64,000 bases of DNA from Pseudoalteromonas rubra. GTDB lineage: Bacteria; Pseudomonadota; Gammaproteobacteria; Enterobacterales; Alteromonadaceae. The translations under genes were made by a program, and so were the position numbers. This document shows positions 33,058 through 42,960 of the stretch, one piece after another. The notes beneath the pieces were generated by a model that did not search any database, was not told the origin of the DNA, and saw only the letters and a program-made list of their open reading frames with translations. Position 1 is the stretch's first letter, and the number at the start of each line of letters is the position of its first letter. The DNA lies in assembly GCF_000238295.3 (NCBI RefSeq), contig NZ_AHCD03000044.1:62001-126000 (forward strand), read 5' to 3'.

Positions 33058-36000
33058 TTAGGGTAAGGTGGCTATAGAGATCGTCTCCGCATTACTGTTG
33101 CCGGTAATTTCTGGCAGGTACATCATTTCAACTCTGGCTGGCGGGGCGAGATACAGGCCGCTGGCCCGCACTTGTGCCAGATATTCAAATGTGGTGGTGC
33201 CGGCGCTGAGGTGTGCCTGATAAAAGGTGGCCTGTTGTGCACCCTGTTTAGTCTGTTGCAGATGCAGCGTGATATCAGCGTAATCTGTCTGTAACCAGTT
33301 TTTGTACTGGGTATAACGGTGTTCAGGGTTAAGTGCATACAAGCCGCCAGCCAGAGTATCGGTTAACAACACATGTGCCCGGTCTTCGGCCGAAAAGACC
33401 TCCAGCGATACTTTGATCAGGTCCCCGGGGTTGAGTGTTTGTCCTGCAAATGGCAGCCAGCGATTGTTATCGTAAAGCTGATAACGACGTGTCACATCAA
33501 GTCCGCTATTTACCACAGTGGGAGACGCCAGTGGTTGGCGGCTCTGCACTGTTAGCCAATATGCTTCTTTCAGAGGTGAGTCAATATGATAGCTTTGCTC
33601 ATTGTCCTGAGAGGAGTTGTGCTGTGTAAATGTCACGGGAACTGAAGCGCTTTTGCGATGGCCTTTCAGGGCGAGTGAGCAGATCCCATCTGTCAGTGTA
33701 TTACCAAAATGTCCCTGTCGATGTTGACGACTGATGGCCAGTTTGCTGAGCTGCGCGGTTAACGTCTTGCGCTCTGTGAGCATTAATGCAAGGCACTGCT
33801 CCTGCGGTCCGGAGAGTGCGCTGAGGGTCTGATCCTGGAAGCCTTCATCCAGCAGCCGGGTAAGGGCTTTTTCTAGTTCAGGCTGGTTATAACCTGCGGC
33901 TTTCATTGCTAAGAGTTGCAGCAAATTACTGCGGGTACCTGATACGCCGAACGTCTGTCGCCAGCTCAAAACTTGCTCGAGTGTCACCTGACCCTTCTGT
34001 GCCAGAGCCCACCACTGCCAGTCGGCACTGTCATCATTGAAATTGCGTCGATTGTGCGGGGCCCTTTGCAATGCCTTAAGCAGGTTAGCTGCCATCGATT
34101 CAAGAGTTTCTTGGTCGGTGTTGAGGTCGAAGTTGCTGCCACTCAGCCAGTGACTGACGAGCAGAGTGTACGCGCTCAGCATCGGGTCAGCGTTGCGATT
34201 CGGGTAATAGGCATAGCCAATGTCATGATGCCAACTTAAATTCTCAGTTTCCCCTCTCGTTAAAGCGTGTTGCAGGGACGCTTTGCCATCAGGCCAAATC
34301 TGGCTGGCAAGGGGGTTTACACTGTAGCTTAAGGCTCTGGATAAGGTTTGCTCCCAGCATTGATGCGGGTAATGCTGATGGTGTTGTATCAATGCCGACC
34401 AATTAGGTGCGAGCTGCTCAACGGGGTGCGCTTCGCCAGAGACAAGCGTTGCGTCATCCGCCAGCGCGATGGTGTTTTGATGAGTCGGGTCGAGTAGCCA
34501 GCTTGCCTGGACAGTGCGACTATTGTCACTCACTTTAAAGGTTGAGAATCGAGGTTTGTTTAGGCGCCTGCTGTGAAGTTTCAGCGTGTACTCGCCGGGG
34601 GGTAATTCGGGGAGCGGTACATGTATGACTTGTTCTCCCTGACTGTTTAGCACAATACTTTGGCCAATGAGCGTTCGACCGTTCAGTGTCAGTTGTACTG
34701 TATCTTGTTGTGCTGCATTCGCTCGGTTTGCTGCTCTGACTGTGATGATGGCTTCATCGCCCTGAATGAAATGTGTCGCATGTGATACATGATACTCCAG
34801 CTGAGCATGACTGGTCAGGGTGCCCGTATACGTCTGAGTATCCTGCGCATTCAGTGCAACAGCAAAGGCACGCCAACGTCCGAGCAGCTGAGGCAACGCC
34901 AGTGTGACGGTTTTTTCCTGGTTAGCATTCAGTGATATAACAGGTTGCCATACTGACTGTGCCAGCGCATATGCTTGTGAATTATTGTCGGCCATACTCG
35001 AGCCGGCCATTCTCAGTGCCTCATAGTTAGCATTCAGACTAGTCTGTTCTAGTTGCTGAGTAAGCTGGGGGTCAACCAGCCAGTTGTTCAGGTTGTAGCT
35101 GCTGATAATGCGTTGCTGATAGCGCCTCTGATTAAACAATTCCGCCAGATTTGTATCTGTGGCCTCGTCATACGTGATGTTGAACAACGCATCATTGACC
35201 AGCCAGAGCTGAATATCCGCATCCTGATTGCTCGACAGGGTGATGTCCAGTTGACCGTTGGCCGGAACCGCATCCGGGTGCGTTACTTCAAGTGATAAAC
35301 TTTGAGCTGGCAAAACGGCCACTGTGAGTCTGGCGAATTGGCCATGGGTGTTTGGTTTATTTGGCAGTGCAGGTGCAGAGCTCGCCAGCGTAAAGCGAGG
35401 CTGAGCTTGCCATTCGCTCAATGCTTGATTGGCTTGGTTTTGCCATTGCTGGCGTAATGCGGCTCTTTGTTTGTCTGTATGTGGCATGACTGCTGTCATC
35501 TCAAAGCCGGGACGCCAGCTATGTGGTATTGACAATGTTAAGTCGTTGCGGCCCTGTGTGACAGCGAAGGAGTGTAATGCCTGATGCTCACCCGCAGTGA
35601 CGAAAACCAGGGCTTCACCGTCTTGTGGAGCATCAAGTGAGAAAGCATACTCCTGTCCGGCAAGGACTTGTTTGTCACCAGATAAGATGAGTTTATGTGC
35701 TGACGTAGGCTCATCGTTTGAGGGGCCGTGCCTGAACAGGTAACGTTGCCATAAGTAGTTTTGTTTTCCGCTGCGGATATCCAGCGAATAATAGCCCGAC
35801 TCATTGTCTGGCAGGTCGCAGTATGCAGGCGTTTGCACTTTACATAGCAAAACTTGCTCCGTGCGCTCTTTTCCACTTTCACTGGTCGATACTTCCACAT
35901 AGACGGCCGCCGGTACCGATAGCTGCGCACCGTCCTGATCAACAGCGATGATATGGACTTTATCGTCTGATTCTTTTAAGCCAATGTAATGTGTCCGCGA

Positions 36001-38373
36001 CAGGTAGGTCAGTGACTGATCGAAAAAGTGCATTTCGCCCTGCTCAGTGACCACTCTGCCAGACAATGCGAGTCGAACCAGCGGCATGGTCTCAGTGGGA
36101 GTAAAACGGGCAGATGCTCCAGGGCCGTCGGCATTTAATGCAACAGCTTGTTGATGTTGGTTTTCCGGGGCTTCTCTGCTGCTGCTAAATTCGTAATCTT
36201 GCGGCCAGCTGCTGGGCAGGTCTGAATAGTGAAAGCGGATAAACTGGTACTTTAACTCGCCACTGAGGTTGTCTGCCGTATAGCCGTTCATTGTTTTCCC
36301 ACTGACTGAGATGGTCAGTGGTTGGTCTTTATACGCCTTGTCCGGGTGTTGCCAGTTAAATTCTACTTCAGGCGGAATGAACTCAAAGACAAGGAGATCA
36401 CCCAGAAAATATGCCTTTCCTGCTACCTCGGCGCTCACCTGATAAATGCTGGCTTTGTCTAACCCCTTCGCGAGGTGAAATTGTCGTATGCCAAATTCAG
36501 ATATCGACTTTTGCTCCAGTTGAATCGTATGGTCAGTGTCTCTGTCGCGTAGGATCAGATTGATGTTATCAAGCAGAGGTTGCAGGCCATTCGGGGTGTG
36601 TTGATACAGCACAACACTCAAATCAATGGCAGAGCCTGGCTGGTAAATTGGCTGACTATTGAGCAGACTGCCCGTGATGGCACTGGCAGGTTTTGGGGTG
36701 ATATTAAGCATGGCATGTGCCTCGCCTTTGCTAGCCCACAGCCAGCAGTCAACGTCATTGTGTGGTAGTAATGATTGCCACGAGCCATAACTTAGCGTCA
36801 ACAAGCCATTAGATTCACTCTCTCCCAGCTGTTTAGGAGTGATGAATGACGGACAGGTGAGAAAAACCTCAACGTCTGCCATTGGGGCATCCGTATCAAA
36901 TTCGCTGCTGCGAAGGGTGAGGCCGGGTCCATGATGCACGGTCAGGTTAAAATCGGAGGCGGTCAGCGTGTGCTGATGCCGGCGCATTTCAACGCCGCTC
37001 GCATAAATGGATGCGGTGCTCGTTCCTTGTATATCGTAAAACAGGACCCCACTTTGGTCATTTAACCGGGCACTGACGGGCAAACGCGTTTGGTGCAACT
37101 GATTGTCCACATGGCTTGGTACATCGGGCAAGGCGGTGAGCAGTGTGGCGCGGTTTTTGGTTGTAAGCCAGTGATGTAATTGTGTCAGAGTTTTTGCCGG
37201 GTAAAGCTGAATTGAGAGATCCTGCGTATTGCGTGTCATCAGTGGTAACTCAGCGTGCATATCTGCTTGGTATGTTTCGCCAGATTGGTCACTTATCTGC
37301 CAATATGGACTATTGGGGGCTGTGCGAAAATGCAGCGTACCAGCCTCTGACAAGGCTTGTTTGGTTGAGTCAGAGCGCAATGCACTGAAGTTGAGTTGGT
37401 AGTCGGTATCTCCTTTGAGCGCAACCGGGTAGTAGTAGAGATCGTCTCCTGGGTTTTCACGGGCACTGCCTGTGATGATAACCGGCTGGGTCGAAACGGA
37501 TGGTGAAATCACAGACTCCATAAGCCAGAACTTTTCTACCTCATGATTGAATCCGAATGCCAGAGATTCAGGTGCACAAGTAGCTATGTCGTCCAGGGAG
37601 AGTGCGTGGTAGGTCTTGTACCAGAAAGAGTCAAACGGATAAGATTGCTCACAGAAAACACCCATAAATTTGGCCTCTGCGGGAGGTTGCGAGGTCTGAT
37701 CCTGAAACGGGATCGGTTGTGGCGCAGGTAAAGCTATATGCGCTTCTGTTGGCCGAAAACCAGCTGGCAAGGTGATTTCCAGGCTGCCAGGTTGCAGTGA
37801 TGCTGCAAAATCAAAGGTGAGCAAATAACCCCGATTATCACTGTACTCGTCATAGTGCCGTTTGCTTGGTGTTACTGGTTGACCATCGAGTGTAAAGGTC
37901 AGGGAGTGTGTGATGTCCCACACTGCGCGCTTGTCTGTGTCGGAGAAAGCAGGGTATTTCAGCTGAAGCTGCTGTTCGTGGGACTCATCAATATAAAGGG
38001 GCCAGTGTGCACTATGCCACTGTGTTGTATAGTCTTTTTGTAATTGAGCGTGGAGACCGGGGAATTTTGCTTCAATGCGTACTTCTAACGGCACATAGGC
38101 GCTAATATTGGCATACAAATCACAGCTGAGTTTATTCAGCGCTACAAAGCGCCAGCGGCATTGTTGTTTATACTTATCCGAAAGCCTGATGCGAGATAGC
38201 TGAGCATGACTGGGTACCTGGCCCGGCTGAGCAACCTCTTCGTTAAACTGGATCAGGATTTGAGTCAGCTTGTTTTTGTGAGTGTTAAAGCGGACATTCT
38301 CTACCTCCAGTGCCTGCGCCTGAAAAAAGCAGATGACGAGGGTGAGCAACAGCAGCGCGCTTCTTTGCAACAT
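33058..38373 (-). CDS. Bacterial alpha-2-macroglobulin family protein, thioester type
   Basis: 1771 residues, the usual size for bacterial A2M. It begins with a signal peptide (SALLLLTLVICFFQAQA) and has multiple macroglobulin-like beta domains. The thioester motif CWEQ sits at C1339 (QCWEQTLSRA), followed by the helical thioester domain with alpha-alpha repeats. The family traps proteases in the periplasm, via the Cys-Gln thioester, and usually works with penicillin-binding protein 1C. pbpC is not next to it here. No lipobox fits the signal well, so it may be soluble in the periplasm. Flanked by a palindrome and a divergent cupin gene. Confidence 0.93.
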   Translation of the reverse strand: MLQRSALLLLTLVICFFQAQALEVENVRFNTHKNKLTQILIQFNEEVAQPGQVPSHAQLSRIRLSDKYKQQCRWRFVALNKLSCDLYANISAYVPLEVRIEAKFPGLHAQLQKDYTTQWHSAHWPLYIDESHEQQLQLKYPAFSDTDKRAVWDITHSLTFTLDGQPVTPSKRHYDEYSDNRGYLLTFDFAASLQPGSLEITLPAGFRPTEAHIALPAPQPIPFQDQTSQPPAEAKFMGVFCEQSYPFDSFWYKTYHALSLDDIATCAPESLAFGFNHEVEKFWLMESVISPSVSTQPVIITGSARENPGDDLYYYPVALKGDTDYQLNFSALRSDSTKQALSEAGTLHFRTAPNSPYWQISDQSGETYQADMHAELPLMTRNTQDLSIQLYPAKTLTQLHHWLTTKNRATLLTALPDVPSHVDNQLHQTRLPVSARLNDQSGVLFYDIQGTSTASIYASGVEMRRHQHTLTASDFNLTVHHGPGLTLRSSEFDTDAPMADVEVFLTCPSFITPKQLGESESNGLLTLSYGSWQSLLPHNDVDCWLWASKGEAHAMLNITPKPASAITGSLLNSQPIYQPGSAIDLSVVLYQHTPNGLQPLLDNINLILRDRDTDHTIQLEQKSISEFGIRQFHLAKGLDKASIYQVSAEVAGKAYFLGDLLVFEFIPPEVEFNWQHPDKAYKDQPLTISVSGKTMNGYTADNLSGELKYQFIRFHYSDLPSSWPQDYEFSSSREAPENQHQQAVALNADGPGASARFTPTETMPLVRLALSGRVVTEQGEMHFFDQSLTYLSRTHYIGLKESDDKVHIIAVDQDGAQLSVPAAVYVEVSTSESGKERTEQVLLCKVQTPAYCDLPDNESGYYSLDIRSGKQNYLWQRYLFRHGPSNDEPTSAHKLILSGDKQVLAGQEYAFSLDAPQDGEALVFVTAGEHQALHSFAVTQGRNDLTLSIPHSWRPGFEMTAVMPHTDKQRAALRQQWQNQANQALSEWQAQPRFTLASSAPALPNKPNTHGQFARLTVAVLPAQSLSLEVTHPDAVPANGQLDITLSSNQDADIQLWLVNDALFNITYDEATDTNLAELFNQRRYQQRIISSYNLNNWLVDPQLTQQLEQTSLNANYEALRMAGSSMADNNSQAYALAQSVWQPVISLNANQEKTVTLALPQLLGRWRAFAVALNAQDTQTYTGTLTSHAQLEYHVSHATHFIQGDEAIITVRAANRANAAQQDTVQLTLNGRTLIGQSIVLNSQGEQVIHVPLPELPPGEYTLKLHSRRLNKPRFSTFKVSDNSRTVQASWLLDPTHQNTIALADDATLVSGEAHPVEQLAPNWSALIQHHQHYPHQCWEQTLSRALSYSVNPLASQIWPDGKASLQHALTRGETENLSWHHDIGYAYYPNRNADPMLSAYTLLVSHWLSGSNFDLNTDQETLESMAANLLKALQRAPHNRRNFNDDSADWQWWALAQKGQVTLEQVLSWRQTFGVSGTRSNLLQLLAMKAAGYNQPELEKALTRLLDEGFQDQTLSALSGPQEQCLALMLTERKTLTAQLSKLAISRQHRQGHFGNTLTDGICSLALKGHRKSASVPVTFTQHNSSQDNEQSYHIDSPLKEAYWLTVQSRQPLASPTVVNSGLDVTRRYQLYDNNRWLPFAGQTLNPGDLIKVSLEVFSAEDRAHVLLTDTLAGGLYALNPEHRYTQYKNWLQTDYADITLHLQQTKQGAQQATFYQAHLSAGTTTFEYLAQVRASGLYLAPPARVEMMYLPEITGNSNAETISIATLP

Positions 38374-38463
38374 GTGTATTCCTTATTTTGAGTAGCTGGC
38401 AACTTGATCAAACCTATAACGCCTGCCAGCAGGAATTGGGGTGAAAAAGTGCACTTTTAGGAT

Positions 38464-38488
38464 GATTATCAATCAAACCTTGATAATC
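38464..38488. promoter_or_regulatory. Perfect inverted repeat between the A2M and cupin genes
   Basis: GATTATCAA and TTGATAATC, 9 bp each, are separated by a 7-bp spacer in the divergent promoter region, about 90 bp from either start. It is AT-rich, not a terminator, and looks like a regulator site. Confidence 0.55.
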
Positions 38489-38576
38489 TTTCAACCTGTA
38501 GCCAATTTATCGTTTGTCTCTAAGGGCTTAAACTGATGTACATTCGCTTTGTCGTTTTCACAAGAGGCTTATCTTC

Positions 38577-39410
38577 GTGGCAAAATCCAGTTTACTCAGT
38601 GCTTTAATTATGTCGGCGTGTTTTTTCTCTCACTCTCTAAAGGCTCAGGATACGAGCCCGGGCAGTAACGAGGTAACGATTATCAGTACCGAGCAAATTG
38701 AATGGGGTCATCTGAATCCGGCTCGGGGTGATAAGAGCCCGAGGGCTGCGAACTTGTGGGGAGACAGAACAAAGCCCGGTGCGACCGGCATGTTAGTGAG
38801 GTTTGAACCAGGCTTCTCGTCACCGCCTCATATTCATAATGTGTCTTATCGCGGTATTGTGATAGAAGGCCTGCTGCATAACGATGATCCTCAAGCCAAA
38901 GCGATGTGGATGCCACCGGGGTCTTACTGGACTCAACCGGCCGGGGAAGATCACATTACGTCCGCCAATGCACCGGGCAATATGATTTACCTTGAAATAG
39001 ACAAAGGCCCTTATCTGGTTAAACCCTCTGCACAGCAATTTGACAATGGCGAGCGGCCCGTTAATCTTCACTATGCAAACCTGACCTGGCTGGATCAGCA
39101 TACGTCAACGCAGCTCGAAGGCGAAGGTATTCAACTGGCAAACCTGTGGCAGCAAGCACAGCTGACAGGCGTATTGGTGAAATTGCCGGCAGATACAAAG
39201 GTGACCCTGTCCAGCACGGGTACAGAGTTTAAAGCGGTGGTGATCCAGGGGGCCATTACTGTCTTGCAGGCAAACACGCAGAAAAGCCCGGAGTTGCGAC
39301 CTGGCAGTTATCTTGCTGCTCAGGATGCCGTAAAGATGGCGTTGAAAGCCAAGGCACCTGCCCTGCTTTACGTGAGGACAAATCAGGCATTTCAAATAGC
39401 ACGAGAATAG
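38577..39410 (+). CDS. Secreted DUF4437 cupin-like protein
   Basis: 277 residues from GTG 38577 after AAGAGG. A signal peptide (SLLSALIMSACFFSHSLKA) is followed by two cupin modules. The first has FEPGFSSPPHIHNVSYRGIV with metal-type His residues, then GSYWTQPAGEDHITS. The second module (TDGVLVKLPADTKVTL-like region and IQGAITVLQ) lacks a clear His pair. Length and opening WGHLNPARGDKSPRAANLWGDR fit DUF4437 proteins. Exported, function unknown. Divergent from the alpha-2-macroglobulin gene. Confidence 0.83.
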   Translation: MAKSSLLSALIMSACFFSHSLKAQDTSPGSNEVTIISTEQIEWGHLNPARGDKSPRAANLWGDRTKPGATGMLVRFEPGFSSPPHIHNVSYRGIVIEGLLHNDDPQAKAMWMPPGSYWTQPAGEDHITSANAPGNMIYLEIDKGPYLVKPSAQQFDNGERPVNLHYANLTWLDQHTSTQLEGEGIQLANLWQQAQLTGVLVKLPADTKVTLSSTGTEFKAVVIQGAITVLQANTQKSPELRPGSYLAAQDAVKMALKAKAPALLYVRTNQAFQIARE

Positions 39411-39429
39411 TTTGAGGTGTGCTGGAAAA

Positions 39430-39454
39430 TCAGCCCGGCGCAAAACCGGGCTGA
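39430..39454. terminator. Bidirectional terminator between the cupin and RidA genes
   Basis: A 9-bp perfect stem (TCAGCCCGG / CCGGGCTGA) with a 7-nt loop. On the minus strand it is followed by TTTTCC, so it ends the RidA transcript; weaker on the plus strand. Confidence 0.75.
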
Positions 39455-39459
39455 CTGTA

Positions 39460-39816
39460 TTAAGCTGGGTTGATCTCAGCTGCAATCACTGAAATCTCTA
39501 CCAGCAAGGTGTCTCTTGCCATAGCTGCCTCTACACAAGCGCGCGCAGGCGCGTGGCCTTCAGGCACCCAGGCATCCCATACTTCGTTCATTTCACTAAA
39601 ATACTGCATGTCTTTGATATAGATTGTGGCAGACAGGATATGCTCACGATCACTGCCAGCCTGAAGTAACAGCTCATCGACTTTCTCAAGCATAGTAGCG
39701 GTTTGTTCCTTAATGCCCTGCTCAGCGTCTTTACACACCTGGCCGCATAAATAGATGGTGCCGTTGTGTTTGACGATGCGGCTCATGCGTTGTTTGGTAT
39801 CAATTCTCTGTATCAC
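39460..39816 (-). CDS. RidA family protein
   Basis: 118 residues from GTG 39816, preceded by AAGGACCTCCC. The open frame extends a further 11 codons without a ribosome site. IYLCGQV near residue 30, then [39 protein letters not shown], is the RidA fold with the R in ARACVEA as the key arginine of deaminating members. It hydrolyses reactive enamine/imine intermediates or belongs to the wider group. Monocistronic. Confidence 0.9.
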   Translation of the reverse strand: MIQRIDTKQRMSRIVKHNGTIYLCGQVCKDAEQGIKEQTATMLEKVDELLLQAGSDREHILSATIYIKDMQYFSEMNEVWDAWVPEGHAPARACVEAAMARDTLLVEISVIAAEINPA

Positions 39817-40502
39817 GGGAGGTCCTTTATTGAATAAATAGTGGAACACATAACAGGCATTGATGGTATCACTGCCGGTTACTCTGTGTAAGTGCTTTTG
39901 TCCCTTTATCCTCCAGTTTGTCTTTGCCAGATGTCCCTGAATTATCGCCCCAAAGCACCGATTGTTACTTCCGCCTGACGCCTAACATGGCATCCAATGT
40001 TGACCCGAATAGTGAACGTTATCTGAGGCGCAGCAAATCAGTGGCCTGCCTATGAAGCCGCTTATCTGTGGCCCACTGAAAGCTGCAACAGATGCAAATG
40101 GCATGATGGCACGTACGCAAACGCAGTTTATTTTATCGGCCTGCTTTTCTGCCACGTGGAATGACCACATTACTTGATATTTTCGCGAAAAACCTGACCC
40201 CCTTAAAAGTGAGGATTAAACGATGAGTATAAAATCTAAAATCGACTGCCCCAATTACTGCGTGCCTATCCACTTTGAATCCAGACTGCTGCTGGCTGGA
40301 CAAATGCTTTCTTGTTTCAAACCTAAGTTGTGGGGTAACCATTTCAATGACTGCGACGGGTAAAGAGGCGGTGTCTGATGCGTTTGATAAGTTTGAGCAG
40401 GTGCGTAATGAAGCGACGCACCAGGCAGGTCGATACGATGCCTGAGCGGCGCAACAGTGATTAGCCCGAAAGTACAAACACGCCCGGGCTATGGCATAGC
40501 TG
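39817..40502. other. Intergenic stretch with a broken small ORF
   Basis: About 690 bp with no intact gene I can support. It contains the frame-broken candidate at 40223-40445 and a weak hairpin (AGCCCG / CGGGCT, 40463-40490) that may end the lipoamide-dehydrogenase-like transcript. Confidence 0.5.
40223..40445 (+). pseudogene. Possible frameshifted small protein gene
   Basis: ATG 40223 follows GTGAGGATTAAACG, a fair ribosome site. Its frame gives 46 codons and stops at 40361. A +/-1 shift near 40328 would continue through GVTISMTATGKEAVSDAFDK and FEQVRNEATHQAGRYDA to TGA 40445, a plausible helical tail. I cannot name the family, so this may be coincidence; the call is mainly by codon look and ribosome site. 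Confidence 0.25.
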
Positions 40503-41951
40503 TTAAGCGCCCGGACCACATTCCATACAATGTTGGATGATATCCGGACCAAATTTGAGTTTGGCGTTGAGGTTTCTCAATGCAGTACGCAGGCCTTCTT
40601 CGATTACCGGGTGGTAGAAGGGCATATCCAGCATCTGAGGGACCGTCATTTTATTCTGTACGGCCCAGGCTAGCAGGTGCGCCATATGTTCCGCTGAGGG
40701 ACCGATGAACTCTGCGCCCAGGAACAGGCCACTGCCTTGCTCTGCATACAAGTGCATATACCCTTTGTTTTTGAGCATCACTCGGCTACGACCTTGATTC
40801 TCAAAGCTTACTTCACCAATCGCAAAGCAACCACATTTACCGTATCGCTCATTGAGTTGTTTAAAACTCTCACCGACCATGGCGATTTGCGGATCACTGA
40901 ATACGGCCGCAATGGGCGCGCGTCTCAGGCCATTACGTACATCCGGGAATCGTCCGGCATTTTGACCGGCAATGGTGCCCTGATCGGCCGCTTCATGTAA
41001 CAATGGGATCTGATTACTGGCATCACCGGCGATAAAAATATGGCTGTCGCCACATTGCATCGTGTAGGGGTCGGCAAGCGGTACGCCGCGCTCGTCCAGC
41101 TCAATGCCGGTGTTTTCAAGACCCAGTTTATCAACATTGGGTACCCTGCCCGTTGCCGCCAGTACGAAGTCAAACTGCTCTGTTTGTGGTTTACCCTCGC
41201 GGTCAACATAAGTCAGCTGTGCCTTATCGCCAACCAGCTTCATATCAGAAACTTTGGCATCGCTATCGACATAAAACTCTTCTGCGAAAACGGTATTGGC
41301 GTAGTCCTGGATCTGCGGATCAGTCAGAGGTCCAATATTGCCCCCCACGCCAAATAGCTTCACATTGACGCCCAGACGGTGCAGCGCTTGTCCCAATTCG
41401 AGACCAATCACCCCCGGACCAAACACGGCTACTGACTCGGGTAAATCTTGCCAGTCGAATACGTCATCATTGATGATCAGTTTGTCGCCAAATGCCTGGA
41501 AGAAACCTGGAATATTGGGCCTTGAACCGGTTGCGATGACAAACCGTTTTGCAGTGATCACGGTATGGTCGTCGATTTGAATTCGGTTGGCATCTAAAAA
41601 GCGCGCATACCCTTTGATCCGGTCTTGCTCAGGCAGCTCATCTACAGCTTCCAGCACAAAACCAACAAACCGGTCGCGTTCGCTGCGTACCCGTGCCATC
41701 ACGGCTTTACCATCGATTTCTGGCGCTGTGGTATTGACCCCGAATTTGGGGGCTTCGGTGACACTGTGTGCAGCTTCCGCAGCGGCAATCAACAACTTGC
41801 TGGGCATGCAGCCGACCCGTGCGCAAGTGGTGCCATACGCACCGGCTTCGATCATTAACACTTTGTCAGTAGATTGTTTGGCATTTCGATAGGCGCTGAG
41901 CCCGGCAGTGCCCGCACCAATGACGACGACGTCAGTTTCAAGTTGTTTCAT
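40503..41951 (-). CDS. Dihydrolipoyl dehydrogenase-like flavoprotein disulfide reductase
   Basis: 482 residues. The FAD motif VVIGAGTAGLSAY is at 9-21, the redox disulfide is C43-ARVG-C48 in TTCARVGCMPSK, an NAD motif (AVFGPGVIGLELGQAL) follows, and ATGRVPNVD is the ATG signature. The C-terminal interface region has the His-Glu pair MPFYHPVIEEGLRTAL. It is a lone, lipoyl-domain-free copy, not beside pyruvate or 2-oxoglutarate dehydrogenase genes. It lies 84 bp behind the peroxiredoxin-glutaredoxin gene on the same strand, suggesting a redox-defence role instead. Confidence 0.92.
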   Translation of the reverse strand: MKQLETDVVVIGAGTAGLSAYRNAKQSTDKVLMIEAGAYGTTCARVGCMPSKLLIAAAEAAHSVTEAPKFGVNTTAPEIDGKAVMARVRSERDRFVGFVLEAVDELPEQDRIKGYARFLDANRIQIDDHTVITAKRFVIATGSRPNIPGFFQAFGDKLIINDDVFDWQDLPESVAVFGPGVIGLELGQALHRLGVNVKLFGVGGNIGPLTDPQIQDYANTVFAEEFYVDSDAKVSDMKLVGDKAQLTYVDREGKPQTEQFDFVLAATGRVPNVDKLGLENTGIELDERGVPLADPYTMQCGDSHIFIAGDASNQIPLLHEAADQGTIAGQNAGRFPDVRNGLRRAPIAAVFSDPQIAMVGESFKQLNERYGKCGCFAIGEVSFENQGRSRVMLKNKGYMHLYAEQGSGLFLGAEFIGPSAEHMAHLLAWAVQNKMTVPQMLDMPFYHPVIEEGLRTALRNLNAKLKFGPDIIQHCMECGPGA

Positions 41952-41978
41952 GTTTTACCTCTGAGCAAGGGGAGTTGT

Positions 41979-41994
41979 GGGGCTGTTAAGCCCC
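41979..41994 (-). terminator. Small hairpin between the peroxiredoxin and dehydrogenase genes
   Basis: GGGGCT-GTTA-AGCCCC lies in the 84-bp gap and is not followed by a T-run. It may attenuate or process the operon transcript. The flank TGTAAAGGGGCTTAACA also occurs at 49186-49202. Confidence 0.4.
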
Positions 41995-42035
41995 TTTACA
42001 CTAATATTGGCCTAATGAAGAGGCCGCTACGGGCA

Positions 42036-42764
42036 TTAAGCGAAGTGTGCAGCCAGGTCGTCTGAGCCGCCAATGTGTTTACCGCCAATGAACACCTGCG
42101 GTACAGTTTCACGACCAGACAGAGCTTTAAGGCTGGTCAGTGTGGCTTGTTGACCTAATACCAGTTCTTCATATACCAGACCTTTCTCATCCAGCAGCGC
42201 TTTTGCTTTGGCGCAGAAAGGACAACCAGGTTTAGTGATGATTGAAACAGGCTGAGGCTTAACCTGCTCCGGATTGATGTATTCAAGCATGGTATCCGCG
42301 TCTGATACTTCAAACGGGTCGCCCGGTACGTCTGGTTCAATGAACATTTTTTCGATAACGCCATCTTTAACCAGCATAGAGTAACGCCAGCTGCGCTTAC
42401 CAAAGCCTAAGTCTTTTTTGTCAACCAACATGCCCATGCCTTCAGAAAACTCGCCGTTTCCGTCCGGGATAAGTGTCACATTCTCAGCTTCCTGATCTTT
42501 GGCCCAGGCGTTCATGACAAAGGTATCATTTACTGAAATACAGACGATGTCGTCAACACCATTTTGTTTAAATACGCCAGCCAGCTCGTTGTAACGCGGC
42601 AGGTGTGTAGATGAACAAGTTGGAGTAAAGGCGCCTGGTAGCGAGAAAACCACTACTGTTTTACCTTTGAACAGGTCATCTGTGCTGATGTTTTTCCATT
42701 CGTCGTTTTCACGCACCGGGAAAGTTACCTGAGGAATTGTCTGACCTTCGATATTGTTTAACAT
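42036..42764 (-). CDS. Hybrid peroxiredoxin-glutaredoxin (Prx5-Grx)
   Basis: 242 residues from ATG 42764, preceded by AAGGAGACAAACAGT; the longer open frame to 42887 has no ribosome site. Residues 1-160 are a Prx5-type peroxiredoxin with peroxidatic C50 ([12 protein letters not shown]). The C-terminal part is a glutaredoxin with C181-PF-C184 ([12 protein letters not shown]) and TVPQVFIGG. The hybrid uses glutathione to reduce peroxides, as known in Haemophilus and relatives. The downstream flavoprotein reductase may share the operon. Confidence 0.94.
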   Translation of the reverse strand: MLNNIEGQTIPQVTFPVRENDEWKNISTDDLFKGKTVVVFSLPGAFTPTCSSTHLPRYNELAGVFKQNGVDDIVCISVNDTFVMNAWAKDQEAENVTLIPDGNGEFSEGMGMLVDKKDLGFGKRSWRYSMLVKDGVIEKMFIEPDVPGDPFEVSDADTMLEYINPEQVKPQPVSIITKPGCPFCAKAKALLDEKGLVYEELVLGQQATLTSLKALSGRETVPQVFIGGKHIGGSDDLAAHFA

Positions 42765-42960
42765 ACTGTTTGTCTCCTTTGATTTCGATGTAGCCATTAT
42801 CAGGCGAATCGATTCATTTGTATAATGGGTTAAATTAATCAGTTCAATTGGAAAAATGGAATGCAACGCTCGCTCAGTGCAATGCACTCAGGCGATGGTG
42901 TTTTTAGCCTAGTTCGAATTACTCTAAAGTAAAACTGTAAAAAGGGGAAGGCGGCCGGGT

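Noticed and set aside
40133..40552. 139-codon minus-strand frame downstream of the flavoprotein gene
   Set aside because: Overlaps the flavoprotein 3' end, no recognisable domain and poor codon look.
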